64,000 nucleotides of DNA. It comes from Acidimicrobiales bacterium. Its GTDB lineage: Bacteria > Actinomycetota > Acidimicrobiia > Acidimicrobiales > SZUA-35. The stretch is taken from the NCBI GenBank assembly GCA_041394265.1, contig JAWKIO010000005.1:3658001-3722000 (forward strand), read 5' to 3'. The notes beneath the pieces are model-generated. The model was given only the letters and a program-made list of their open reading frames with translations. It did no database searches and was not told where the DNA came from. How positions within the stretch are numbered: the first letter of the stretch is position 1; every line of letters starts with the position of its first letter. Shown here in pieces: positions 17,794-25,870 of the stretch. Position numbers and translations under genes: made by a program.

Positions 17794-17799
17794 GCGGGC

Positions 17800-17823
17800 A
17801 TGACCAAGCGAGGAACCCCATGA
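17800..17823 (+). CDS. Seven-residue leaderless uORF (MTKRGTP)
   Basis: ATG 17800 encodes MTKRGTP and stops at TGA 17821-17823, which overlaps the ATG (17820) of the peroxiredoxin gene as ATGA. A GAGGA ribosome site for the main gene lies inside the uORF. Translation of the uORF from a leaderless message could couple to, or regulate, the selenoprotein gene. Only composition and position support it. Confidence 0.35.
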   Translation: MTKRGTP

Positions 17824-18272
17824 AGGTTGGCGAACGGGTGAGCGAGTTCGAGCTGCTCGATCAACACGGTGACACGGTGACCCTCTCCGACCTGCTCGAC
17901 TCGGGTCCGGCGGTCTTCTACTTCTACGTGAAGGCGATGACGCCTGGTTGAACGATCGAATCGAAGCATTTCCGTGATCTGTCAGCCGAGTTCGCCGAAC
18001 TCGGGGCCACGATCGTGGGGGTGAGCGCCGATCAGGTTGATCGGCAAGCGCAGTTCGATGCCCAGAACGAGCTGGGGTTCCCCCTGCTTTCCGACCCCGA
18101 CAAGGTCGCAGCCAAGATCTTCGGGGCGAAGCGACCCGGCCCGTTGCCCAATCGGCGGGCGACCTTCGTGGTCGACAGCGACCGAACGCTCCTGGCCGAA
18201 ATCGCCAGCGAGATGAACATGAACACCCACGCCGACGAAGCGCTGGAGGTGCTGCGGAAACGACGCCGCTAG
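17820..18272 (+). CDS. BCP/PrxQ-type peroxiredoxin, selenocysteine at the peroxidatic site
   Basis: 150 residues with an in-frame TGA at codon 44 (17949-17951). The frame is open on both sides and both halves are typical of actinobacterial AhpC/TSA bacterioferritin-comigratory peroxiredoxins: FYFYVKAMTPG before and TIESKHFRDLSAEFAELGA after. TPG-C is the peroxidatic site, so TGA replaces exactly the catalytic Cys and is best read as Sec44. The resolving cysteine position (C-x4-C) is Lys49 and no other Cys exists, so recycling must use an external thiol. A short hairpin with G-containing loop can be drawn just downstream of the TGA, compatible with but not proving a bacterial SECIS. An IS1380-type element sits directly at the stop codon. 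Confidence 0.85.
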
Positions 18273-19920
18273 CCCAGGCTGTTCGGTAGGGGTTGTTGGT
18301 GTTGGTGTGGTGAGGGGGTGGGTCGTGGTCGGGTGTTCGTGGCGGCCTGGTTCGGTGTCGGGGCGTGCGGGGTTGGTGTGGAGGGGGTGGTGTGGGTTGG
18401 CCGGCTGGCGGGGTGCTGCGGTCGCCGGTGGACCGCGATGTGTTGCTCAGCAGCGCAGCGGAAGATGGCGGACGCGGTCGAACGCGGTGACGAGGTCGGG
18501 GGTCCAGGGCCAGTTGGCGGCGAGCCGGCAGGTGGTTTGTCGTCCGGTGCGTCCGATGCGTGCGGCGGTGTGCAGGAGGCAGTAGCGAAGCCGTTTGGGT
18601 TCGGCGTTGGCGAGGCTGGTGCCTTTGAGTGCGAGGAGCTTGGTCCAAGCAAGTAGGTCGTGGGCGCAGAGCACGAGGTGGAGCCAGGCGTGGTTGATGG
18701 CGAATGAGTGCGATGGCAGGTTGGCCAGTCCGGTGGCTTTGGTGTCGCAGATCTGTCGTTCGGCTCGACCCCGGCCGCGGTAGAGGGCTTCGAGGTAGGC
18801 GATGTCGGTGTCGGCGAGGTCGGTGACAAACACTTGGTAGCGGTGTCCGTCGATGTCGGTGAAGGTGAGTTGGGCGCCTGGGTGTGGTTGTTCGCGGCGG
18901 GCGATCATCCGGAGCCCTGGGGGCCAGGGTCGTGTGGCGTTGAAGACGTCGGCGACGAGATGGGTGATCTCGGCGACTTCGGCGTATTCGCGCCAGTCGG
19001 ACCCGTCGGCGGAGATCGCTGGCTGCCACGCCCGTTGCGGCAGGTCAACGAGCACGGATGCGATCTGCACGGTGAGTTGGTGACCGATCACGAACCGTAC
19101 GTGCCGGCCGCGGCAGGCCTCGACGAAGTCGTGTGACCAGCCGGCGGAGTCGGCCCGCACGATCATCTCGTCCTGGGTCGGGTCAACTGGTAGCTGGCCG
19201 AGGGCTTCGTCGAGCACGGTGACGTGATCGGCGGCGGTGCCTGAGCCGGCGTTGCCTGGTCGCAGCACACCGGCGAGTGCTTCACCGGTGGCGTCGAGAT
19301 AGGCCAGCAGCGGATGGAACCCGAACCCGCGCTTCCAGGTCGGCGCCGCATGTTCTTTGTCCGAATGGGACCCGACGAGCGTGGCGTCGATATCGATCAC
19401 ATAGAACCCAGGATCAGCGCCTGCCTCCCAGGCGTTCGCTCGAGCCTGCGCACGAGCGGCCTTGATCCGTGCCAGCGCCTCGCCGTCGATCGCGGCCAGG
19501 GACCGCCACGTCGTGGGGTGCGACGCCACCGGGCCGAACAGGTCGGGCTGGTCGCGAAGCACCGCGAGATCCGAGATCGTCTCAGCCCCATCGGCGATCG
19601 CGACCGCCAGATCGCACAGCACTTCGCCACGGTCGTGGCCCCGGTGACGCTGCTTGGTCGGCGCCATCGCCGCCGACAACGCCCCAGTCAACCCCACCGC
19701 GTCGGCCAGATCGGCAAGCAGACGCGCCCCTGCGTGATTGGCCACACCATTCCCATCACCGGTCACCTTCAGAGCCGGCCGCCGCGGTCTACGCTTCACC
19801 ATGAAAGTGCCCTTCGGGTTCGGATCACTTGGCCTTCGACAAGCACAAGTTTCCCGCACCAGAAGGGCACTTCCGCGGACTCACCACCCCCAACCCCGGA
19901 CCGCTACTGAACAGGGCGGG
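18273..19920 (-). mobile_element. IS1380-family insertion sequence, complete
   Basis: 1648 bp flanked by the 4-bp direct repeat CTAG (18269-18272 and 19921-19924), the target duplication size of IS1380. Terminal inverted repeats are imperfect: left end CCCAGGCTGTTCGGTAG, right end (inverted) CCCGCCCTGTTCAGTAG. It carries one transposase gene on the minus strand and about 170 bp of G/T-rich non-coding DNA at its left end. Insertion regenerated the TAG stop of the peroxiredoxin gene, so that gene is intact. Intact ends, duplicated target and intact transposase suggest recent activity. Confidence 0.9.
18447..19802 (-). CDS. IS1380 family transposase
   Basis: 451 residues, full length for the family. 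DDE catalytic region: first Asp in YVIDIDATLVGSHS, second in IVRADSAGWSHDF, Glu in GRGRAERQICDTKATG, with the conserved GFHPLLAYLD and LRPGNAGSGTAADH segments between. The ATG at 19802 is preceded by AAGGGC; an upstream in-frame GTG adds 19 residues that overlap the terminal repeat region. No frameshift or stop, so probably functional. Confidence 0.95.
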   Translation of the reverse strand: MVKRRPRRPALKVTGDGNGVANHAGARLLADLADAVGLTGALSAAMAPTKQRHRGHDRGEVLCDLAVAIADGAETISDLAVLRDQPDLFGPVASHPTTWRSLAAIDGEALARIKAARAQARANAWEAGADPGFYVIDIDATLVGSHSDKEHAAPTWKRGFGFHPLLAYLDATGEALAGVLRPGNAGSGTAADHVTVLDEALGQLPVDPTQDEMIVRADSAGWSHDFVEACRGRHVRFVIGHQLTVQIASVLVDLPQRAWQPAISADGSDWREYAEVAEITHLVADVFNATRPWPPGLRMIARREQPHPGAQLTFTDIDGHRYQVFVTDLADTDIAYLEALYRGRGRAERQICDTKATGLANLPSHSFAINHAWLHLVLCAHDLLAWTKLLALKGTSLANAEPKRLRYCLLHTAARIGRTGRQTTCRLAANWPWTPDLVTAFDRVRHLPLRC

Positions 19921-20086
19921 CTAGGTCGTCGCTGTGGCTCGGTCAGGTCCGGCGAGGAGGCTCGTCGCGTGAGCGGCGCGCTGCGGAGCGTGATGTGACC
20001 GGTGCCCAGGACCTTCGGCCCTAACGAGCGGGAGTCGCTCCCCGCAGACTTGCGCGGTTCCCGAGAGAAACTGGCTGGAGTCGTCC

Positions 20087-21139
20087 ATGACCGACCTGTC
20101 CGCGCCGCAGCTGCAACTGCTCGATGTCATTCGCGCCGTGCCCGACTCCTGTCGTCAACGCAAGACCGGGCGGGGCCTCGGACTCGTCGCCCGGGATGTC
20201 GGCTTCTACGCACTCACGATCGTGGGGCTGGCGCTCACCGATACGTGGTATCTGCTGATTCCGCTGTGGCTCCTTGCCGGCCTGGCGGTGTCAGGGATGT
20301 TCGTGCTCGGACATGACGCCGCCCACAACGTGCTGGTCGATGACGACGACCTGAACCGCACGATCGGGCGGCTGCTGTTCGTCCCGGCGCTCCACATCCA
20401 CGAGTCGTGGGTGCTCGGCCACAACCGCATCCACCACGGGCACACGCTGAAACAGGGGATGGACTTCGTGTGGCACCCGGTGACGCCCGAGGAGTTCCGC
20501 CAGCTCAGCTCGACGCAGAAGCTGGTGCACCGACTGGAGTGGTCGGCGTTCGGCGCCGGGGTCTACTACCTCCATCGGGTGTGGTGGAACAAGATGGTCA
20601 CGCTCGACCCGCCGGCGAAATGGGCGGATCGGATTCGTTCCGATCGCAGCTTCCTCGATGTGGCGCTCGCCCTCATCGTCGGCGGGCTGACCGTTGCCAG
20701 CTTCCTCACCACCGACGGCGTGGTCGCAGGCCTGCTCGGTGCCGCCTGGCTCACTTTCAAGCTCCTGGTCGTGCCGTTCCTCCTCTTCAGCTGGGTGATC
20801 GGCTGGACCGTCTATGTCCACCACATCGATCCCGACATGCACTGGCTGAAGCGTTCCGAGTGGACCAAGGTCGGTGGCCAACTCGACGGCACCACGGTGC
20901 TGCGTATGCCGCCGGGTGCGAACCTCGTGTTCCACTGGATCTTCGTGCACATGCCTCACCACGTCGACATGAGGATCCCGTGCTACGAACTCGAAGCGGC
21001 CGCCGACGCCATCATCGCGGCGTATCCCGATCGGGTCGTCGAGCGCCGGTTCCGGTGGCGGGATTATCTGGCGGCAACACGTGGTTGCAAGGTGTACGAC
21101 TTCGATGCCGGAAGCTGGATGCCCTACCCGACACGGTGA
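20087..21139 (+). CDS. Membrane fatty acid desaturase
   Basis: 350 residues. The three histidine clusters that bind the di-iron centre are present: HDAAH (76-80), HNRIHHGH (112-119) and HMPHH (288-292), with HHIDPDMHW at 245-253 supplying the usual extra histidine. Hydrophobic segments at about 37-75 and 190-245 fit the four-helix topology. It introduces double bonds into acyl chains, perhaps for cold adaptation. Start ATG 20087 has CTGGAG upstream. It lies just right of the IS; the 162 bases between hold only short GC-rich inverted repeats. Confidence 0.92.
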   Translation: MTDLSAPQLQLLDVIRAVPDSCRQRKTGRGLGLVARDVGFYALTIVGLALTDTWYLLIPLWLLAGLAVSGMFVLGHDAAHNVLVDDDDLNRTIGRLLFVPALHIHESWVLGHNRIHHGHTLKQGMDFVWHPVTPEEFRQLSSTQKLVHRLEWSAFGAGVYYLHRVWWNKMVTLDPPAKWADRIRSDRSFLDVALALIVGGLTVASFLTTDGVVAGLLGAAWLTFKLLVVPFLLFSWVIGWTVYVHHIDPDMHWLKRSEWTKVGGQLDGTTVLRMPPGANLVFHWIFVHMPHHVDMRIPCYELEAAADAIIAAYPDRVVERRFRWRDYLAATRGCKVYDFDAGSWMPYPTR

Positions 21140-21211
21140 AGGGATTCGAGTGACCGCCATCGCTACCCGGACCGTCCCCCGTCGGTCCTTCGCCAGAGGA
21201 GGCGACCACTC

Positions 21212-21595
21212 ATGAGTGCATCCACCATCGATCTCACCCTTGACCAATTCGAGTCCACCGTCGGGGCCGACGGTGTGGTCCTGATCGACTTCTGGGCGTC
21301 GTGGTGCGGCCCGTGCCGGACCTTCGGCCCCATCTTCGAGGCTTCGGCCGCCAAGCACACCGAGCACACCTTCGCCAAGGTCGACACCGAGGCCGAGCAG
21401 CAGTTGGCCGGCGCCTTGAACATCCGATCGATCCCGACCCTCATGATCTTCCGTGACGGTGTGCTGTTGTTCTCCCAGCCTGGTGCGCTGCCGGGTGACG
21501 CGCTCGAAGACCTGATCTCGCAGGTCGAGGCACTCGACATGGAGCAGGTGAAGGCCGAGATCGCCAGCCAGGCCGAGGCGTCGACGCAGAACTGA
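21212..21595 (+). CDS. trxA: Thioredoxin
   Basis: 127 residues. Active site WCGPCR with Cys32 and Cys35, preceded by VVLIDFWAS, and the cis-proline segment RSIPTLMIF; ends in a short charged helix longer than the E. coli protein. General disulfide reductant; it could also serve as reductant for the one-cysteine (selenocysteine) peroxiredoxin 3 kb upstream. Ribosome site GAGGAGG lies 9 nt before the ATG. Confidence 0.95.
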   Translation: MSASTIDLTLDQFESTVGADGVVLIDFWASWCGPCRTFGPIFEASAAKHTEHTFAKVDTEAEQQLAGALNIRSIPTLMIFRDGVLLFSQPGALPGDALEDLISQVEALDMEQVKAEIASQAEASTQN

Positions 21596-21781
21596 TCGAT
21601 CCGCCTGGCGGTCAACTCACCAGACCTCGAGGTCCCGGGTGGCTTCGGCGACCCGGGATCTTCGCGTTCGGAGTCCCTCGATCAACTCATTCGGACCGCT
21701 CATACCTCGGCGGTCGGGGCCGACAGGCACCACGTGCGTGTAGTCCGTGAGCGTCGACGACGGGTGAGGAGGGGAGCGACC

Positions 21782-23791
21782 TTGTTGTCGCGCTACGCCC
21801 TCACCTCGTTCGTGGTCATCGCGGCGATCGGACTCACGCTCGCCATCTTGATCCAGCAGGCGGTCCGCAGTGAGGCGATCGACGACGCGACTCGAGCCGG
21901 AACGCTCGCTGCGAACATCGCGGTGTCCTCGGTTCTCACCGCCGACGACCTTCAGCGGGACTTCGTTCCACTCTCGGACGAACGTTTCCTCGAACTCGAC
22001 CAGACCCTGACGCCGAGCCTGCAGGAGAACGGCATCGTTCGGCTCAAGGTCTGGAATCGACAGCACTGGTTGACGTACTCGGACAACCCTGCGCTCCGGG
22101 GCCGATGGTTCGCCGGTTCGGCCGACCTCGAAGAGACCTTCGAGGGGGCATCGGTATCGGAGTTCACCGATCTCTCCGCCCCGGAAGAACGGGCTGACGT
22201 CGCCATCGTCGACGAGGAACTGCTTGCGGTCTACGTACCGATCCGGCTTGGTGCCGACGGTGCGCTCGAGACGAGCGGGACCGGCGAGATCATCGGTGCC
22301 TACGAGATCTACCTTCCGACGGCGCCGATCTACGAGCGAGCGTGGGTCACCACCTACCGGCTCGTCGGCGCATTGGCGGCCGGAACGATCGTGCTCTACC
22401 TCGCACTCTTCGGACTGGTGCGGCGGGCCTCGAAGACGATTGTCGAGCAGGCCGAGGAGAACCTGCACCAAGCGACACACGACGAAGTGACCGGCCTCGG
22501 CAACCGGGAACTCCTGCTGGCCGAGCTCAACTCGATGCTCGATAGTGGGCGCGGGCGGATGCGTCCGGGCTCGCTGCTCCTTCTCGGACTCGATGGCTTC
22601 GACACGGTCAACGACACGCTCGGGCATCAGCGTGGTGACGCGGTGCTCCGAGCCGTTGCCGATCGATTGGCGGGGCAGGCCCGCTCGTCCGACTTGGTGG
22701 CACGCGTGGGCGTCGACGAGTTCGCCGTCGTGCTTGGTGGAAACGTCTCGGCGGAACAGCTGCCGATCCTGGCCTCGCGCTTCCTTGCGTCGATGCTCGA
22801 GCCGATCGATGTCGAGGGCGTTCGCCTCGACGTCCGGGCATCGGCCGGTATCTGTCTCACCGACGGTGAGACCAACACTGCGGCCGAGCTGCTGCGTCGC
22901 AGTCGTGTGGCGTTGGGCGAAGCCAAGTCCCAGTTCACCACGGTCGAGGTCTATCGACCGGCCCTCGAACGGTTCTCGCCGGAAGCGCTGGCCCTGCTGG
23001 GCGAGGTGCGTTCGGCCATCGCCGACGGCCAGTTCGAGCTCTACTACCAGCCACAGGTCGACAACACCACCGCCGAACTGGTCGGGGCCGAGGCGCTCGT
23101 GCGTTGGCATCACCCCGAGCGTGGCTTCCTTCCGCCGTTCTCGTTCATGCCCGCCGTCGAGGTCCTCCCGATCGGCCGGGAGCTGACCGACCACATCCTT
23201 CGCACCGCCGTCGAACAGATTGCCGTCTGGCAGGCGCAGGGCCGATCACTTGCCGTCTCGGTCAACCTGTCGCCCCGGGACTGCAACGACACCCATCTGC
23301 CGTCGATCGTTGCCGGCTTGCTGGACGAGTTCGGCGTCGAGGCTCGCTGGCTACACCTCGAGCTGACCGAGGGCAACATCGTCGCCAACCAGGAGCGGAC
23401 CGTCGGCGTGCTGACTGAGCTCCGTGAACTGGGATGCGAGATCGCCATCGACGACTTCGGCACGGGCTACGCCTCGCTGAGCTACCTGGCAACACTGCCC
23501 GCCTCCGTGCTCAAGATCGACCAGTCGTTCGTTCGAGAGATGCTCACCGACGAGCAGGCCGACGCCATCGTTCGCTACAGCATCGGCCTTGGTCACGCGA
23601 TGGGTATGGAGATCGTTGCCGAGGGCATCGAGGATGCCGAGGTGATGGCAGCGCTGGCCGAGGCCGGCTGTGACGTGGCACAGGGCTACTACGTGGCAAA
23701 ACCGATGCCGGTCGCCGAGCTCGAGGCATGGATGGAGCACTACGAGCCATCGACGTTCGCGGTGGCCCATCCGAGTGTGGAGGTGTCCTGA
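21782..23791 (+). CDS. Membrane GGDEF/EAL protein, degenerate GGDEF
   Basis: About 669 residues. N-terminal transmembrane helix (4-26), a periplasmic-type sensor region (about 27-190), a second helix (about 191-213), a GGDEF-like domain and an EAL domain. The cyclase signature is G310-V-D-E-F, so the second Gly is lost and cyclase activity is doubtful. The EAL domain looks complete: E437AL, VNLSPRD, LELTEG, IDDFGTG, LKIDQSF, VAEGIE and QGYY, so it is probably an active c-di-GMP phosphodiesterase. TTG 21782 has a strong GGAGGGGAG site; a GTG at 21734 is the alternative. Its stop overlaps the next ATG. Confidence 0.9.
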   Translation: MLSRYALTSFVVIAAIGLTLAILIQQAVRSEAIDDATRAGTLAANIAVSSVLTADDLQRDFVPLSDERFLELDQTLTPSLQENGIVRLKVWNRQHWLTYSDNPALRGRWFAGSADLEETFEGASVSEFTDLSAPEERADVAIVDEELLAVYVPIRLGADGALETSGTGEIIGAYEIYLPTAPIYERAWVTTYRLVGALAAGTIVLYLALFGLVRRASKTIVEQAEENLHQATHDEVTGLGNRELLLAELNSMLDSGRGRMRPGSLLLLGLDGFDTVNDTLGHQRGDAVLRAVADRLAGQARSSDLVARVGVDEFAVVLGGNVSAEQLPILASRFLASMLEPIDVEGVRLDVRASAGICLTDGETNTAAELLRRSRVALGEAKSQFTTVEVYRPALERFSPEALALLGEVRSAIADGQFELYYQPQVDNTTAELVGAEALVRWHHPERGFLPPFSFMPAVEVLPIGRELTDHILRTAVEQIAVWQAQGRSLAVSVNLSPRDCNDTHLPSIVAGLLDEFGVEARWLHLELTEGNIVANQERTVGVLTELRELGCEIAIDDFGTGYASLSYLATLPASVLKIDQSFVREMLTDEQADAIVRYSIGLGHAMGMEIVAEGIEDAEVMAALAEAGCDVAQGYYVAKPMPVAELEAWMEHYEPSTFAVAHPSVEVS

Positions 23792-24816
23792 TGTTCGTCC
23801 GACGGAGCGCTCGCTGGGGCACCGTGATGCTCGCCGCCTCCCTTGCGGCGAGTGCGTGTGGTGGCCAGGAAGAGGCGACGGCGACCGATCCGGTCTTCGC
23901 GCTCGAGCGAGACGTCGTCGACGGCATCGAACCCCTCGCTCTCGTCGACCCGTCGGCCGAGATCCCGGCCAAGGATCTCCGTCTCCTCCTGCAGTCGCTG
24001 CTGAGCGAGCACGTGATGCTGTCGATCGAGACGATGCGGATGACGATCGATGAGGACGATCCGACTGAAACCGTTGCCCAACTAACCACCAACACCGACG
24101 AACTCACGGGTGCGATCGGACTCATCTACGGCCGCGACGGCGCGTTCGCCTTCGACCAGCTGTGGACCAATCACATCGAGTTCTTCCATCGTTACGCGTC
24201 GGCGCTGCGAGCGGGTGACGAGACCGAGCTCGAATCGGTGAGGCTCGAACTCGGGCACTACGAACATGATTTCTCGTCCTATCTCGAAGCCGCGACCGCC
24301 GGCGAACTCGACGTGCACACCGTCGAGCACGTTCTGCACAGCCATGTCACTCAGCTCCTCGACCAGGCCGATGCCTGGGCTTCGGGGCGCTACGACCGAG
24401 CCTTCGCGATCGGTCTCGAAGCGCACGACCACGGCGGGCTGATTGCGACAGCACTGGCCAGCGGCTTTGCCTCGCAGAACCCCGAGCTGTTCCCCGGCGA
24501 CGTGGTCTCGGAGGCCAACGACCGGTGCGCAACGGCGCAGCTCCGGTCTTCGTTCGCCCTGTTTGCTGCCGCCGATGCGATGCTGGCCGACGCCTCGGGT
24601 GACGTCGACCGGACCGTCGCCGCCGAGAGTGCAGCAGCGTCGGCGCTCACCGCCACCGAAGGGGCCGTCGAGACCGCTGAGGTCGTCGACCGAGTGCTCG
24701 CAGCGTTCCGCTCCGAGGTTGCCGCGTCGAGCGGTGCGATTGGCGCTGTCGTGCCGGCAGCACGCGACGCGCGGATGGCCGAGCTGGCGGCGTTGCTCGT
24801 CGATGACTGCAGCTGA
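23791..24816 (+). CDS. Lipoprotein of unknown function coupled to the GGDEF/EAL gene
   Basis: 341 residues. The signal peptide ends in a lipobox (SLAASAC), so it should be lipidated. The mature part is almost wholly alpha-helical with repeated Ala/Asp/Glu/Leu helices, several His and Glu residues (HVMLSIE, HIEFFHRY, HYEHDFSSY) and two Cys, resembling helical-bundle sensor or haemerythrin-like folds, although no family is recognised. The start overlaps the upstream stop (TGATG), so it is probably made with, and may signal to, the periplasmic sensor region of the GGDEF/EAL protein. Confidence 0.7.
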   Translation: MFVRRSARWGTVMLAASLAASACGGQEEATATDPVFALERDVVDGIEPLALVDPSAEIPAKDLRLLLQSLLSEHVMLSIETMRMTIDEDDPTETVAQLTTNTDELTGAIGLIYGRDGAFAFDQLWTNHIEFFHRYASALRAGDETELESVRLELGHYEHDFSSYLEAATAGELDVHTVEHVLHSHVTQLLDQADAWASGRYDRAFAIGLEAHDHGGLIATALASGFASQNPELFPGDVVSEANDRCATAQLRSSFALFAAADAMLADASGDVDRTVAAESAAASALTATEGAVETAEVVDRVLAAFRSEVAASSGAIGAVVPAARDARMAELAALLVDDCS

Positions 24817-24860
24817 CGCCTGAATCCTCCGGGCGGTTCGACCGGACGGCGATGGCTCGT

Positions 24861-24866
24861 TAGTGT
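24861..24866 (+). promoter_or_regulatory. -10 hexamer TAGTGT of leaderless promoter
   Basis: TAGTGT followed by 8 nt and ATG 24875. Confidence 0.45.
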
Positions 24867-24874
24867 CCAGCGTC

Positions 24875-25384
24875 ATGGCAGTCGAACGCTTTCCCATCGA
24901 AGCCAGCCACATCCTGATGTTCGCTCGGTCGATCGGCGACGACAATCCCGTCTACGCCGACCCCGACTCCGCAGCGGCCAAGGAGACTGGCGGCATCATC
25001 GCCCCGCCGACCTTCGTGCAAGCGAGCGCGCAGTTCGATCCGGACTACTTCCTGCGTCCCAAGATCGGCCAGCCCTGGTTCGGTTCGGGCAAGAACGCCA
25101 CCGGTGCCCCGCCGAAGCCGGCGGCAGCCGAGGGCGAGTCCACCGAGAAGCGCAGCGGAGGCGGGCTCCACGCCGAGCAGCACTATGAGTACCACCAGCC
25201 GCTCCGGGCAGGCGACGTGTTGACAGCCACCACCAAGCCGGGGAAGACGTGGGAGAAGGAGAGCAAGCGGGCAGGCAAGCTCGTGTTCTCCGAATCGATC
25301 ACCGAGTACCGCAACCAAGCCGGCGAACTCGTCGTCACCGCTCGTGGCGTCGGGGTCCAGACCGAGAAGCCCGTGGAGAACTGA
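24875..25384 (+). CDS. MaoC-like N-terminal dehydratase (hotdog, HadA/FAS1-like)
   Basis: 169 residues. Hotdog-fold N-terminal dehydratase subunit: ILMFARSIGDDNPVYADPD at residues 13-31 and GIIAPPTFVQAS resemble the structural half of actinobacterial (3R)-hydroxyacyl dehydratases of the HadA type. It lacks the catalytic Asp-His of the partner subunit, which is encoded immediately downstream. The pair likely forms a heterodimer acting on beta-hydroxyacyl-thioesters in fatty acid elongation or breakdown. Confidence 0.85.
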   Translation: MAVERFPIEASHILMFARSIGDDNPVYADPDSAAAKETGGIIAPPTFVQASAQFDPDYFLRPKIGQPWFGSGKNATGAPPKPAAAEGESTEKRSGGGLHAEQHYEYHQPLRAGDVLTATTKPGKTWEKESKRAGKLVFSESITEYRNQAGELVVTARGVGVQTEKPVEN

Positions 25385-25386
25385 TC

Positions 25387-25815
25387 ATGACCGCACCCAA
25401 GCTGTCCGCCGGCGATCTCAGCGTCGGCCAGACTTTCACCGCCGTCCTGGTCGAAGACCTCAAGCGCACCCAGATCGTGCAGTACGCCGGGTCGTCGGGC
25501 GACTACAACCCGTTGCACACCGACGAGATCTTCACCACCCAGGTCGCCGGCTATCCGAGCGTGTTCGCCCACGGCATGCTCACCATGGGCATGACCGGCG
25601 CCATGATCACCGACCTCGTCGGCGACGGCGTCCTCAAGCGGTTCGGTGGGCGGTTCACCTCGCAGGTGTGGCCCGGCGACGACCTCAGCGCGACGGCCGA
25701 GGTCACCGCGGTCGACACCGGCGATGACCCGACGGTCACCCTCTCCGTGGCGACCACCAATGGCGCCGGGGTCACGGTGTTCTCGGGCGAGGCCGTCGCC
25801 TCGATCAACGCCTGA
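25387..25815 (+). CDS. MaoC-like dehydratase, catalytic subunit (HadB-like)
   Basis: 142 residues, hotdog fold with the hydratase-2 motif YAGSSGDYNPLHTDE at about 34-48, containing the catalytic Asp and His, followed by GYPSVFAHGMLTMG. Pairs with the preceding HadA-like subunit, from which it is separated by 2 nt. Function: dehydration or hydration of 3-hydroxyacyl thioesters. Confidence 0.87.
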   Translation: MTAPKLSAGDLSVGQTFTAVLVEDLKRTQIVQYAGSSGDYNPLHTDEIFTTQVAGYPSVFAHGMLTMGMTGAMITDLVGDGVLKRFGGRFTSQVWPGDDLSATAEVTAVDTGDDPTVTLSVATTNGAGVTVFSGEAVASINA

Positions 25816-25870
25816 ACCAACCTCCCGACAAGGCTTGCGCTCGGCGCCGGTTCGATCCACCCTAAGGGCC

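Noticed and set aside
18297..18420. A gene in the G/T-rich left end of the IS
   Set aside because: No start with ribosome site and no recognisable product; it is non-coding IS sequence.
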